Shown here: in pieces, positions 9,631 to 19,659 of the stretch
Numbering within the stretch: position 1 is the first letter of the stretch
How the letters are laid out: every line of letters starts with the position of its first letter
Source of the DNA: Pseudomonas aestuarii
GTDB lineage: Bacteria; Pseudomonadota; Gammaproteobacteria; Pseudomonadales; Pseudomonadaceae
Direction of reading: 5' to 3'
Length of the DNA stretch: 64,000 nt
Assembly: GCF_027988105.1 (NCBI RefSeq)
Contig: NZ_JAQJZJ010000001.1
Location: 620,001 to 684,000 of the forward strand
Program-made: the position numbers and the translations under genes
Notes under the pieces: generated by a model
Database searches by the model: none
What the model saw: the letters and a program-made list of their open reading frames with translations, nothing else
What the model was told of the DNA's origin: nothing

Positions 9631-10532
9631 GTGGCAACGATAAAGCGCAGCACCACTGCGGCCAGCTCTTCGCCCCGGTCTTCCTGGAGGAAGTGCCCGG
9701 CACCGGCGATGGTGGTATGGGCCTGGCCCTGGGTGCCGGGAATCACTTTTTGCATCAGTTTGTCGCCGCCGGCGGTGATCGGGTCGCTGTCGCTGAAGGC
9801 GGTCAGGAACGGCTTGCACCAGTTGGCCAGCACCGCCCAGGCCGCGCGGTTGGCCGCTGCGGCCGGATCGTCCGGGGTGGTCGGTACCAGCAGTGGAAAC
9901 TGGCGGGCACCTTCCTTGTAACGCTCGTCCGGGTAGGGGGCGTCGTAGGCGTCTATCACCGCCTGGGGCAGGGGCGTCAGGGTGCCGCCCTTGATCACCC
10001 CGCCGGCGGGAAATACCGGCACCTCCTGGGAGAATTTCTGCCAGTTGCTGAAGGCCGCGCCGGGATTGTGATCGCCGGTCGGCAGCATGGTGTTGGCGGC
10101 CACCACCCGGGCAAAGCGCAGCGGGTGTTCCGCGACCAGGCGCAGGCCGATCAGGCCGCCCCAGTCCTGGCAGACCAGGGTGACGCGCTTGAGGTCGAGT
10201 TGTTCGAGCACCGACTGCATCCAGTCCACATGCCGTTGATAGCTGTAGTCCTGGCGTTGAGTCGGCTTGTCGGATCGGCCAAAACCGACCAGGTCGGGAG
10301 CGATGACCCGATGCCCGGCGGCGACGAGTAGGGGGATCATCTTGCGATACAGGTAACTCCAGGACGGTTCGCCGTGCATCAGCAGCACGGGATCGGCAGT
10401 GGCAGGCCCCTCGTCGAGGTAGTGCACGCGCAACTGGCCGCTCTCGCCGTCATCCACCTGCAGATAATGGGGCGTGAAGGGATAGCCCGGCAGATTGGTA
10501 AAACAGCTGTCCGGGGTGCGTAGAAACTCCAT
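9624..10532 (-). CDS. Haloalkane dehalogenase, subfamily I (DhlA-like alpha/beta hydrolase)
   Basis: A 302-residue alpha/beta hydrolase that by family converts a haloalkane to alcohol and halide. Visible key residues: HGEPSWSY oxyanion region (53-60), nucleophile Asp123 followed by Trp124 in CQDWGG, a second halide-binding Trp candidate at 164 (FSNWQKF), an acid candidate Asp250 (FSDSDPIT), and His280 in GAGHFLQED. The order and Trp pair fit subfamily I, with DhlA (310 residues) as prototype. The stop codon TAG lies within the terminal repeat of the adjacent MITE-like element, so the C-terminus may have been altered by its insertion. Natural substrate unknown; dehalogenase activity is inferred. 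Confidence 0.85.
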   Translation of the reverse strand: MEFLRTPDSCFTNLPGYPFTPHYLQVDDGESGQLRVHYLDEGPATADPVLLMHGEPSWSYLYRKMIPLLVAAGHRVIAPDLVGFGRSDKPTQRQDYSYQRHVDWMQSVLEQLDLKRVTLVCQDWGGLIGLRLVAEHPLRFARVVAANTMLPTGDHNPGAAFSNWQKFSQEVPVFPAGGVIKGGTLTPLPQAVIDAYDAPYPDERYKEGARQFPLLVPTTPDDPAAAANRAAWAVLANWCKPFLTAFSDSDPITAGGDKLMQKVIPGTQGQAHTTIAGAGHFLQEDRGEELAAVVLRFIVATP

Positions 10533-10857
10533 GGGGTTGTTCCTCTTACTGGAAAAACTGACAAACTGGTGCTTGTTGGTGGCGCTGGACAGTCAGTTAA
10601 CTGCCATGAATATAGCTGCATCAGCGGGGGAGGGGGCGTGACCAGCGCTGGCCTCAAGCCTGCTGGGCCTCCCGGGCATACGCATGCATGATGGCCTGGT
10701 AAAGGCCTCACGACTGCCCCTGGCCGCTGGGGTAGGCCGGAGCCAAGCGTGGCACTGAGGCAGTGGCCAACCCGCGACTCATGGCGGAGGCTATGCTCGA
10801 CGTGGCTGCCGCGAAGCAGCGCTGCGACCTATCAACGCCCTAGAAGCAGGATTGCCA
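10533..10857. other. Divergent intergenic region between dehalogenase and ion-channel gene
   Basis: 325 bp without a convincing gene. It must hold the dehalogenase promoter (minus strand) and that of the channel gene (plus). The only structured signal seen is the 10-bp palindrome CAGTTAACTG at 10594-10603, about 60 bp upstream of the dehalogenase start, which could be an operator. The minus-strand open frame across this region has no recognisable protein character. Confidence 0.4.
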
Positions 10858-11283
10858 GTGATTGCCGTATTTCTAGTCAACAGCCTGATCGTGATGGCCG
10901 CCGTCATCATTCACTACGAGTTTCTCTATAGGCTGACGCAGCTGTTGCCGCGCATCCAGGTGCTCCATCGTTTTCGCATCGTGCTGGGCGTCGGTGGCGC
11001 TCTGCTGGCGCATGCGGTCGAGGTGTGGATATTCGCTTTCGCCTACTACCTGATGCACCGTGCCGGTGGCTGGGGCTACCTGGAAGGCAACTTCAACGGC
11101 AGTTTGATGGACTCGGTGTATTTCTCCTTCACGACCTTCACCACCCTTGGTTTTGGCGATATCCAGCCGCACGGCGATCTGCGCTTTCTCACCGGTATCG
11201 AATCGCTCACCGGGCTGGTGCTGATTACCTGGACCGCGTCCTTTCTCTTCGTGGAAATGCAGCGGTTCTGGAATACGCGATAG
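10858..11283 (+). CDS. Two-pore-helix type potassium-channel-like membrane protein
   Basis: 141 residues from GTG 10858, preceded by GCAGGA at 7-base spacing; the TTG at 10852 is too close to that site. Hydrophobic segments lie near residues 1-20, 45-65 and 110-130. Between the last two is a pore-loop motif TTFTTLGFGD (about 93-102), close to the TVGYGD selectivity filter of K+ channels. No cytoplasmic RCK domain is present, so this resembles the small ion_trans_2-family proteins of proteobacteria. Selectivity is inferred from the motif only. Confidence 0.75.
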   Translation: MIAVFLVNSLIVMAAVIIHYEFLYRLTQLLPRIQVLHRFRIVLGVGGALLAHAVEVWIFAFAYYLMHRAGGWGYLEGNFNGSLMDSVYFSFTTFTTLGFGDIQPHGDLRFLTGIESLTGLVLITWTASFLFVEMQRFWNTR

Positions 11284-11384
11284 CACCGGTCATGGCTGCG
11301 CTGTCATCTTTGCTAACAGGCTTGCCCGTTGGTTACTGCCCCGAGCTGGCGCATGATCAGGGCTGGTACTGATGAGCAGCGCAC

Positions 11385-12680
11385 ATGGCCAAGCCCCCGC
11401 TAATTCCACCCCCAGCCTCCGCACTCGGGCGTTTTTTCAAACTGGCCAGTACCGCGACGCGTATCGGTGGCGGTGTGCTGGGACAGCAGCTTAGCCCGGG
11501 GCGTTCGGCTATTGATTGGCAGCCGGTGGCCGAGCAGCTGGGCACTTTGCTCGGCGAGATGAAAGGCCCGGTGCTCAAGCTTGGGCAGATGGCCTCGCAA
11601 TGGCACGACGTGCTCCCCGAACCGGTGGCGCAGGCCTTGGGCAAGCTGCAGAATCGGGTGCCGGCATTGCCCTTCAGTGCCCTGCAAGGGCATTTGCAGC
11701 AGGTCTATGGCGATGAGTTAAGCCAGTACTTCCAGAGTATCGAGGAGCAGCCGTTTGCCGCTGCTTCGTTGGGCCAGGTGCATCGTGCGGTGGCGCTGGA
11801 TGGGCGGGCGCTGGTGCTCAAGATTCAGTACCCCGGTATCGCCGAGATCTGCGCGGCGGATTTGCGTCAGCTGCGTCGTCTGCTGCCGCTGGGGCGTTTG
11901 TTCCGCGCGCCGGCCGAACAGTTGGAAGGGGTCTATCAGGAACTGGCGGCGGTGATCGCGGCCGAGCTGGATTACCCGGCGGAGATGCGCCGCCTGCAGC
12001 AGTTCCGCGCGTACTTTGCCGACTGGCCGGGGCTGCGCCTGCCGCAGCCGCAGGAAGATCTGTGCCGCCCGGGCGTACTGGCGTTGAGCGAAGAGCCCGG
12101 CTTGCCCTTTGCCGACGTCGCTCAGGCCAGTGCCGAGGTGCGCGAACGCCTGGCCCTGACCCTGGTGCGCTGGCTGAGTACGCAGGCCTTCGAGCTGGGG
12201 TTGCTGCATGCCGACCCGCATCCGGGCAATTTCGCCTACACCGCCGCTGGCGAGTTGGTGGTGTATGACTTCGGCTGCGTGCTGGCAGTGTCGCCCGCGT
12301 TGCTGGGCGCCTATGTGCAAACCTACCGGGCGCTGCAGGCGCGCGATGGCGAACAGCTGGAGCGGGCTTTCCAGGCGCTGGGTACGCGCCAGCCGCAATC
12401 GACCACCCCATATGGCCTGTATCGCCAGTTGCATGGCTTGCTCGGGCCGCTGTTGCAGCGCGGTAAGCGCTGGGATTTCGCCGCCACGCCGCTGCACCAG
12501 CAGGTGCAGGCGCTGTTGCCGGATGTATTGGGCGCGCTTGGCAGCCTGCAACCGGCGCCGGCCACCCTGCTGATCAACCGCACCCTGGAAGGGCATTACT
12601 GGAATCTCAGCCGGCTTGGGGTGGCCTTGCCGCTGGCGGATCTGCTGCATGAGCAGATGGCGCATGCGCAGAGCCACTAG
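11385..12680 (+). CDS. ABC1/UbiB (AarF)-family atypical kinase
   Basis: 431 residues with the ABC1 family signatures: a KLGQMASQ (KxGQ) motif near residue 65, the Ala-rich loop AAASLGQVHRA near 123, the catalytic Lys in LVLKIQYPG, the catalytic loop HADPHPGNF near 277, and DFG in VVYDFGCV near 295. UbiB/Coq8-type proteins support ubiquinone synthesis or lipid homeostasis through ATPase activity. This copy is shorter than true UbiB (about 530 residues) and lacks the C-terminal membrane helices, so it is an accessory paralogue rather than the ubi operon member. It follows the channel gene by about 100 bp. Confidence 0.86.
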   Translation: MAKPPLIPPPASALGRFFKLASTATRIGGGVLGQQLSPGRSAIDWQPVAEQLGTLLGEMKGPVLKLGQMASQWHDVLPEPVAQALGKLQNRVPALPFSALQGHLQQVYGDELSQYFQSIEEQPFAAASLGQVHRAVALDGRALVLKIQYPGIAEICAADLRQLRRLLPLGRLFRAPAEQLEGVYQELAAVIAAELDYPAEMRRLQQFRAYFADWPGLRLPQPQEDLCRPGVLALSEEPGLPFADVAQASAEVRERLALTLVRWLSTQAFELGLLHADPHPGNFAYTAAGELVVYDFGCVLAVSPALLGAYVQTYRALQARDGEQLERAFQALGTRQPQSTTPYGLYRQLHGLLGPLLQRGKRWDFAATPLHQQVQALLPDVLGALGSLQPAPATLLINRTLEGHYWNLSRLGVALPLADLLHEQMAHAQSH

Positions 12681-12714
12681 CCGCCTGCGCGCTCGAGACC
12701 AGGCCGGCCGAGGC

Positions 12715-13527
12715 TTAGGGCGCGACTGAGTCGGCCTCGGGGGCGGTGTTCTGGCCTGCTGCCTGTTGGTACTTGCCCAGCTGAAGGTCGCGGAAATACT
12801 GCTGGTAGCGGCCGCTGTCGCGATACTGCTGCAGGCGCCGGTTGAAGCGCTCGCGTAGCGCCTGGCTGCCTTCGAGCTGCCTGGGGAACAGCAGGTAGCT
12901 GAAGTTGTTGAGCAGGGGCTTTGGGTGGTGGGTGATCTTGGCGATGTCGGCCGGGGTGAAATGGTTGTGCAGTGCGGCGTAGCCGACGTTGATTTCCTGT
13001 GGGTAGAGTGCCACGCGATTTTTCAGCAGTTTCTCGAAGTTCTGCATGTCGCTTGGGACCCGTTCCATGCGCACTTTACCGGTGTCGAGAAAGGCATCGA
13101 ATTTGGCGCCATAGCTGTACCCCAGGCCGCCGCCGAGGGTCAGGCCGGTCAAGTCGTAGAGGCTGCGCCAATTGAACGGAAAGCTTTTCAGGTGGAAGAA
13201 CACGAACTGTTCGTCGAGGATCGGCGCGCTATAGAGGAAATCCGCCTCGCGCTCGTTCTTGTGCATCCACACTGCGCTGGCGGCAAATCGGCCAGCGGCG
13301 GTTGCCGCATAGGCACGGGGCCAAGGCAGGAACTGGAAGCGCACGCGATAGCCTTCGTCGGCGAACAGGTCGCTGATCAGGTGGGCAATCACGCCGTTGT
13401 GCTTGAAATCGGCAGACAGGTAGGGGGGCCAGTCGCCGACACTGATGACCAGCTCCTGGCGTTCGGCGGCCTGAGTGCTCAGGCACAGCAGCAGGCAAAG
13501 GCTGATGCATAGTCGTCGGGCATTCAT
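12715..13527 (-). CDS. Periplasmic substrate-binding protein, family 3 (amino-acid type)
   Basis: 270 residues with a cleavable signal peptide (hydrophobic to about residue 20, LSTQAA). The start of the mature protein, VISVGDWPPYLSADF, and the PWPRAYAATAAGRF segment are typical of SBP_bac_3 (PBPb) proteins. A lone gene without permease or ATPase; such stand-alone binding proteins are numerous in Pseudomonas and their ligands are mostly unknown. It is divergent from osmF, sharing a 238-bp promoter region, but is not part of that uptake system by family. Confidence 0.75.
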   Translation of the reverse strand: MNARRLCISLCLLLCLSTQAAERQELVISVGDWPPYLSADFKHNGVIAHLISDLFADEGYRVRFQFLPWPRAYAATAAGRFAASAVWMHKNEREADFLYSAPILDEQFVFFHLKSFPFNWRSLYDLTGLTLGGGLGYSYGAKFDAFLDTGKVRMERVPSDMQNFEKLLKNRVALYPQEINVGYAALHNHFTPADIAKITHHPKPLLNNFSYLLFPRQLEGSQALRERFNRRLQQYRDSGRYQQYFRDLQLGKYQQAAGQNTAPEADSVAP

Positions 13528-13765
13528 TTGCGCTACTCGGTTTGCACTGCATCCATAATGGCACGTTGGCCAGCCCTTTGTACGTTATCGCACATAGGCC
13601 AGTGCTCAAGGGGGCGGCGCATTGCCTGAGCGTGATAAACGCGGCAATGACGACGATTTGCTCTGTGATTGATGCGTGCCTATGGTCATAAACAGCAAGC
13701 CGGTTAAGCTTAAAGGCGCTGCCTGGCGGTAGTGCCGGGTCGTCAACCAACAGGGTGGAAAAACC

Positions 13766-14686
13766 ATGTCTTCATTGGGCAAGCTACTGAGTCGTGCACT
13801 TGCACTGCTGGCGCTGTGGGGCGTAATGGGTGCTGTCCAGGCGCAGTCAAGCGTGGTGGTCGCCTCCAAGATCGACACCGAGGGCGCGGTGCTGGGGCAG
13901 TTGATCTATCAGGCACTCAAGCGAGGCGGGGTGCCGGTGGAAGATCGCACCCAGCTCGGCGCCACCAATATCGTGCGCAATGCGCTGATCGCCGGTGAAG
14001 TCGGCATCTACCCGGAGTACACCGGCAATGGCGCGTTCTTTTTCGACAGCGCCGACAGCAGCTTGTGGAAAGACGCCGGGCAGGGATACGCCAAGGTCAA
14101 GCAACTGGACTTCGAGGCCAACCAGCTGGTCTGGCTGCAGCCGGCCAACGCCAACAACACCTGGGCCATGAGCGTGCGCGGCGACCTGGCCCGTGCCCAC
14201 GGCCTGAAGACGCTGGATGATCTGGCCCGCTACCTGAAAGAGGGCGGTGACTTCAAGTTCGCCGCCAGCGCCGAGTTCGTGGAGTCGCCGACGGCGCTCC
14301 CGGCATTCCAGGCGGCCTACGGCTTCAAGCTTGGGTCCGAGCAGCTGCTGATCCTCTCTGGCGGCAATACCGCGGCGACCATTCGCGCCGCATCGTTGCA
14401 GACCAATGGCGTCAATGCGGCCATGACCTACGGCACCGATGGTGGCTTGAGCGCCCTGGACCTGCAGGTGCTGGAAGACACCCGCGGCGTGCAGCCGGTC
14501 TATCAGCCCGCGCCGGTGGTGCGCGCGGATGTCCTGGAGGCCTATCCACAGATTGCCACGCTGCTCCAGCCGGTCTTCGCCGCCCTGGACCTGCAGACCC
14601 TGCAGCGGCTCAATGGCGAAGTGGCGGTACTGGGCGCCGAGCCGGCGAAAGTGGCGGCAGCCTTCCTCGATCACCTGGGCCAATGA
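13766..14686 (+). CDS. osmF: Osmoprotectant ABC transporter, periplasmic binding protein (OsmF/YehZ)
   Basis: 306 residues with a signal peptide (cleavage near AVQA, about residue 26). The mature protein has VASKIDTEGAVLGQL, GATNIVRNALIAGEVGIYPEYTGNG and QTNGVNAAMTYGTDG, characteristic of the OpuAC/YehZ quaternary-amine binding family. It is the first gene of a four-gene operon with two permeases and an ATPase; yehY starts 7 bp after its stop. In E. coli the YehZYXW system is RpoS-dependent and binds glycine betaine weakly; substrate here is inferred. Confidence 0.9.
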   Translation: MSSLGKLLSRALALLALWGVMGAVQAQSSVVVASKIDTEGAVLGQLIYQALKRGGVPVEDRTQLGATNIVRNALIAGEVGIYPEYTGNGAFFFDSADSSLWKDAGQGYAKVKQLDFEANQLVWLQPANANNTWAMSVRGDLARAHGLKTLDDLARYLKEGGDFKFAASAEFVESPTALPAFQAAYGFKLGSEQLLILSGGNTAATIRAASLQTNGVNAAMTYGTDGGLSALDLQVLEDTRGVQPVYQPAPVVRADVLEAYPQIATLLQPVFAALDLQTLQRLNGEVAVLGAEPAKVAAAFLDHLGQ

Positions 14687-14693
14687 TGTTGGC

Positions 14694-15855
14694 ATGATGG
14701 TGTCACTGCGGGGCAATAGAGTCATTCCGGTGCTGGCGCTGATGGCGCTGGCACTGCTGTGGAGCCTGGATTTCGTCAGTGTTCAGCCCAACCGTATCGC
14801 CCCGGGTAATGGCCTGGGCCTGCTGGCGGCTGTGGGGCTGCCGTGGGCGTTGACGCTAACGGCGGCATTGCTGGCCTGTGCGTTGCTGGCGCTGCGGCCG
14901 CAGCAACCGGCCTACTGGCCGATCCTGTGGCTGGTGTCGCTGCTGGTGCTGCAATTACCCCTGAGCCTGGCCTGGAGCATTGAGCGCCATATAGGCGCGG
15001 ACATGCCCTATGCGCGGGTTGGCATAGGCGCGGGTTACTGGAGCCTGCTGTTCCTGCTGGGGCTGCTGCTGATCGAACTGCAGCAGCGCCTGCGTCTCGC
15101 GCGCGCCTGGCTGCTCGGCAGCGGCATCGCCCTGGCCCTGCTGCTGTGGTGGCTGGCCCCGCAGGATTGGCTGGAACCGTTGGCCTTGCTGCGTGAGTAC
15201 AGCTCACGCCGCAGCCAATTCGCCGCGGCCTTGGCCAGTCATCTGGGCCTGGTCGGCGGGGCTGTGGGGCTGAGCCTGCTCCTGGGTGGTGCCATCGCCC
15301 TGCTGCTGCAACGTTATCCCGGGGCGCAAAAGGGCAGTATTGGCCTGCTGAGTTTTATCCAGACCATTCCCAGCCTGGCACTGTTTGGCCTGCTGATTGC
15401 GCCGCTGAGTTACCTGTCGGCGCAGTTTCCCTGGCTGCAGCAGCTGAATATCCGCGGTATCGGCTGGGCGCCGGCGCTGCTTGCCTTGATCGCCTACAGC
15501 CTGCTGCCGATCGTGCGCAATACCTGCGTCGCCCTGGCGGAAGTCGAGGCCGCTGTCATCGAGTCCGCCCGCGGCATGGGCATGAGCCCCACTCAGGTGT
15601 TCCTGCAGGTACGCCTGCCGCTGGCCATGCCACTGATCATCGAGGGCGTGCGGGTTACCAGCATCCAGGCCATCGGTCTGACGGCAGTCGCCGCGCTGAT
15701 CGGTGCGGGCGGTTTTGGCACCTTTATCTTCCAGGGCCTGGGCCAGTCGGCGATGGACCTGATCATTCTCGGCGCCTTGCCCATCATCGCCCTGGCGCTG
15801 CTGGCGGACAGCCTGTTCAGTCTGTTGGCCGAACGCTTTTACTCAGGAGTGGGCG

Positions 15856-15872
<17 letters not shown>
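14694..15872 (+). CDS. yehY: Osmoprotectant ABC transporter permease YehY
   Basis: 392 residues starting MMVSLRGNRVIPVLALM at 14694, just after osmF. About six N-terminal membrane segments precede a BPD_transp_1 domain with SIQTIPSLALFGLL and the EAA-like loop ESARGMGMSPTQVFLQVRLP that contacts the ATPase. The extra N-terminal membrane domain distinguishes YehY from the shorter partner YehW. The upstream open frame to 14529 is a shadow of osmF. It overlaps yehX by 17 bp. Confidence 0.9.
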
Positions 15873-16796
<924 letters not shown>

Positions 16797-16800
<4 letters not shown>

Positions 16801-17540
16801 GTCAGCCCGCGCTGCTGCGTGGTGGCGGCTGGCAGCCGCTGCTATGGCTGGCCTTGTTGCTGGCGGCGGCGCTGGGGCTGGCCGAGCTGGAGGGATTGTT
16901 CCGCCTGATCGAGCCGGACAGCCGCACGGTGATCTACGGCCGCGCCGCCTTCATCGACCTGCTCGGCAGCCATGTGCTGCTGGTGGCGCTGGCCGCCGGC
17001 GTCTCCAGCCTGGTCGGGGTGGGCGCGGCGATCATGGTGACCCGGCGTTGGGGCGCGGATTTTCTGCCACTGGTCAGTCAGCTCGCCTCGATCGGCCAGA
17101 CCATACCGCCGGTGGCGGTGCTGGCCCTGGCGGTGCCGGCGCTCGGCTTCGGCAGTGGGCCGACGCTGTTCGCCCTGATGCTCTATGGCCTGCTGCCGAT
17201 TCTGCGCAACAGCCTGGCGGGCTTGCGCGGCATCGATCCGGCGGTGCTGGAGGCGGCGCGCGGCATGGGCATGGCGCCGCTGCAGGTGCTCTGGCAGGTG
17301 GAGTTGCCGCTGGCCCTGACCGTTATCCTGGCCGGGATTCGCACCTCGGTGACGATCAACATCGCCACGGCGGCCATCGGCTCCACTATCGGCGCCCGTA
17401 CCCTGGGCGACCCGGTGATCTCGGGGTTGGTCATCGGCAATACCGCCTTTATTCTGCAGGGCGCCATCCTGATCGGCCTGCTGGCCGTGGCGGTCGACAG
17501 CCTGTTCGAGCAGCTGCAACGCCGCGCGCCCGGAGCCTAG
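16797..17540 (+). CDS. yehW: Osmoprotectant ABC transporter permease YehW
   Basis: 247 residues from a GTG that overlaps the yehX stop (GTGA). Five to six membrane segments and the EAA-type loop EAARGMGMAPLQVLWQVELP identify it as the second BPD_transp_1 permease of the operon. SIGQTIPPVAVLAL matches the conserved helix of OpuCB-type permeases. Last gene of the operon; the convergent rlmF ends 13 bp away. Confidence 0.9.
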
Positions 17541-17553
17541 CGGGCTGCCGACC

Positions 17554-18642
17554 TCAGGTGTTATTGCTCCTTGCGGCGCTGCCCGCGGCTCCCGGCGCCC
17601 AGCGGGCATTTCGCCAGCTCTGCTGCTGTGCGGCGGTCAGAAAGGTCCAGGCGACAAAGCGGCTCTGCTTCTGCCCCTGGGCCATTTCCACGGTGCGCAC
17701 TTCGAGCGCGCCGGCTTGTTTCAAGGCGCTGTAAACACCGGGCAGGTTGCTCGCCTTGGAGATCAGGCTGGTGAACCACAGCACCTGCTGGGCATGCTGG
17801 GCACTTTCCTTGATCAAACGGCCGACGAAGGCCGCTTCACCGCCCTGGCACCACAACTCCGCCGCCTGACCGCCAAAATTCAATACCGGCAGTTTGCGCT
17901 TGGGGTCGAGCTTGCCCAGGTTGCGCCACTTGCGCTTGCTGCCGCTGCTGGCTTCCTCGGCGCTGGCGTGGAAGGGCGGGTTGCACAGGCTCAGGTCGAA
18001 GCGCTCGTCGGCCTGCAGCAGGCTCTGGAAAATATGCGCGCCATCGCTCTGCTGGCGCAGTTCGATGGCATCTCTGAGCCCCGGATTGGCCTGCACGATG
18101 GCCTTGGCTGCAGCAATGGCGTTGCTGTCGATATCCGAACCGAGAAATTTCCAGCCGTACTCGCGGTTGCCCAGCAGCGGGTAGATGCAGTTGGCGCCGA
18201 CGCCGATATCCAGTGCGCGTACCTGGGCGCCCCGCGGTATCTCGCCGTCATTGCCGCTGGCCAGCAGATCGGCCAGGTAATGCAGATAGTCGGCGCGCCC
18301 CGGAATCGGCGGGCACAGGTAATCGGCCGGAATATCCCAATGGCTGATGCCGTAGAACTGCTTGAGCAGCGCCCGGTTGAACACCTTGACCGCCGCCGGG
18401 TTGGCGAAGTCGATGCTCTCCTTGCCGTAGGGGTTGATGATCACGAATGCCGCCAGCTCCGGACTGGCCTTGATCAGCGCGGGAAAGTCGTAGCGACCCT
18501 GGTGACGGTTGCGCGGGTGCAGCTGGCCCTTGGCGGCAGCGGGCCTGGCCGGCAAAGGAGGGCGCGGCGCGGATGGTTTGCGGCTGGGGCGTTTGGTCGG
18601 CGATGTCATGCTGGCGCTATCGGCAGGGGCGGAGCGCGGCAT
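17554..18642 (-). CDS. rlmF: 23S rRNA (adenine(1618)-N(6))-methyltransferase RlmF
   Basis: Contains [16 protein letters not shown], the SAM-binding region [16 protein letters not shown] and the amino-methyltransferase motif [10 protein letters not shown] (NPPF), the signature set of RlmF (YbiN). It methylates A1618 of 23S rRNA. 362 residues from the ATG at 18642, which has a close GGGA upstream; an in-frame ATG at 18609 would give 351 residues. The first 45 or so residues are Pro/Lys/Arg-rich and poorly conserved, so the start is uncertain. The open frame continues to 18726 without protein-like character. Confidence 0.9.
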   Translation of the reverse strand: MPRSAPADSASMTSPTKRPSRKPSAPRPPLPARPAAAKGQLHPRNRHQGRYDFPALIKASPELAAFVIINPYGKESIDFANPAAVKVFNRALLKQFYGISHWDIPADYLCPPIPGRADYLHYLADLLASGNDGEIPRGAQVRALDIGVGANCIYPLLGNREYGWKFLGSDIDSNAIAAAKAIVQANPGLRDAIELRQQSDGAHIFQSLLQADERFDLSLCNPPFHASAEEASSGSKRKWRNLGKLDPKRKLPVLNFGGQAAELWCQGGEAAFVGRLIKESAQHAQQVLWFTSLISKASNLPGVYSALKQAGALEVRTVEMAQGQKQSRFVAWTFLTAAQQQSWRNARWAPGAAGSAARSNNT

Positions 18643-18707
18643 TTTCCCATAGCTGCTGCGGTTGTGCTGGAAAAGAGTGGCGTGGAGGGTGTGGCACCAG
18701 TCGCCGG

Positions 18708-19268
18708 CTAGGCGATATGCAGCCACATCGCCAGGTAATCGAAGAACAGGCAGTACAGCGCGATCGGCAGCGGCAGGCCGAGCAGGGTGCCGAGCAGGTA
18801 GGTGCGAAAAGGCACGCCGGACAGGGCGAGGCTGTAGTTCAGTGCCGGCACCGTCTGGAACAGCGTGCGCAGGGCGACGATGCTGGCCAGTGGATGACGG
18901 TCGAGGCCGGCCAGTAGGCGTTGCGCCAGGCGGCTATCCAGCTCGCGCAGGGCGTTGCCGCCCAGGTAGCGGATGGTCAGGAAGGTGAACACGCAGGAGA
19001 CGCTGGCGGCCAGGTAGGTGGCGATGCCGCCATAGACCCGCCCGAGCGCCAGCACCGCGGCGGCGAGGAAGATCCAGCCGGGGATCTGGATCAGATTGCC
19101 CAGGGCGAACAGCGCGATGAAGCCCAGCAGGCCGATAACCGGATGCATGAGGATCAGGCTTTGTAGGGCTTGCAGGCTGAACTGCGCACGGATACCCAGT
19201 GCCTCGAACAGCAGGAACAGGCTCAGCAGGAACAGGATTACCAGTAACAGTCGGCGGGAGCTGCGCAT
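18708..19268 (-). CDS. TVP38/TMEM64 (DedA-like) family inner-membrane protein
   Basis: 186 residues, about five hydrophobic segments. It has the family core [20 protein letters not shown] and the later [19 protein letters not shown] segment, typical of SNARE-associated/TVP38 proteins, a group linked to lipid scrambling and membrane homeostasis. The ATG at 19268 precedes the basic MRSSRRLLL start; the longer frame to 19355 is unlikely because it would overlap the next gene. Its exact role in bacteria is unknown. Confidence 0.78.
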   Translation of the reverse strand: MRSSRRLLLVILFLLSLFLLFEALGIRAQFSLQALQSLILMHPVIGLLGFIALFALGNLIQIPGWIFLAAAVLALGRVYGGIATYLAASVSCVFTFLTIRYLGGNALRELDSRLAQRLLAGLDRHPLASIVALRTLFQTVPALNYSLALSGVPFRTYLLGTLLGLPLPIALYCLFFDYLAMWLHIA

Positions 19269-19282
19269 GGCGAGTCTCTTGT

Positions 19283-19579
19283 TCAGGGATAACCGAGTAT
19301 GGCCTTGATGGGCACCAGGTTGGCCGCGATCCATTGTGGATTGATCGCGCCCCAATCGCGAATGAGGTAATGCCCGGCGTTGTTGCGCTCACCCTCTTGC
19401 TGGACGAAGACGCAGTCGATATCCAGATCGGCGAGTGCCGCCAGCGTGTCCTGGGCCGTGCGCCGGGGCATGCCGGTGGCGTCGATCAAGGCCGGCACGC
19501 TGCAGGCCGTGCCGCTGTCAATCAGCCAGGCCACATAGAGGCGGCGGTAGAAGCTGGTTTTGGTCTTGCTGACATCCAT
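19283..19579 (-). CDS. Small winged-helix DNA-binding protein
   Basis: 98 residues starting MDVSKTKTSFYRRLYVAWL, with a good AGGAG ribosome site 8 bases upstream; this decides the start over the ATG at 19606. Residues 20-60 hold a helix-turn-helix (SVPALIDATGMPRRTAQDTLAAL) followed by a strand-rich wing (VQQEGERNNAGHYLIRDWG). I recognise it as a conserved Pseudomonas winged-HTH protein of unknown target. Fourteen bp separate it from the downstream TVP38 gene, so they are probably cotranscribed. Confidence 0.7.
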   Translation of the reverse strand: MDVSKTKTSFYRRLYVAWLIDSGTACSVPALIDATGMPRRTAQDTLAALADLDIDCVFVQQEGERNNAGHYLIRDWGAINPQWIAANLVPIKAILGYP

Positions 19580-19659
19580 CCAGGGGCACTCCTGCTGCAA
19601 GGGCAAGGCTGCGTCGCTAGGCGCGCACAGCCTGCCGTAAGCGATTGCTGATGGCCTGG

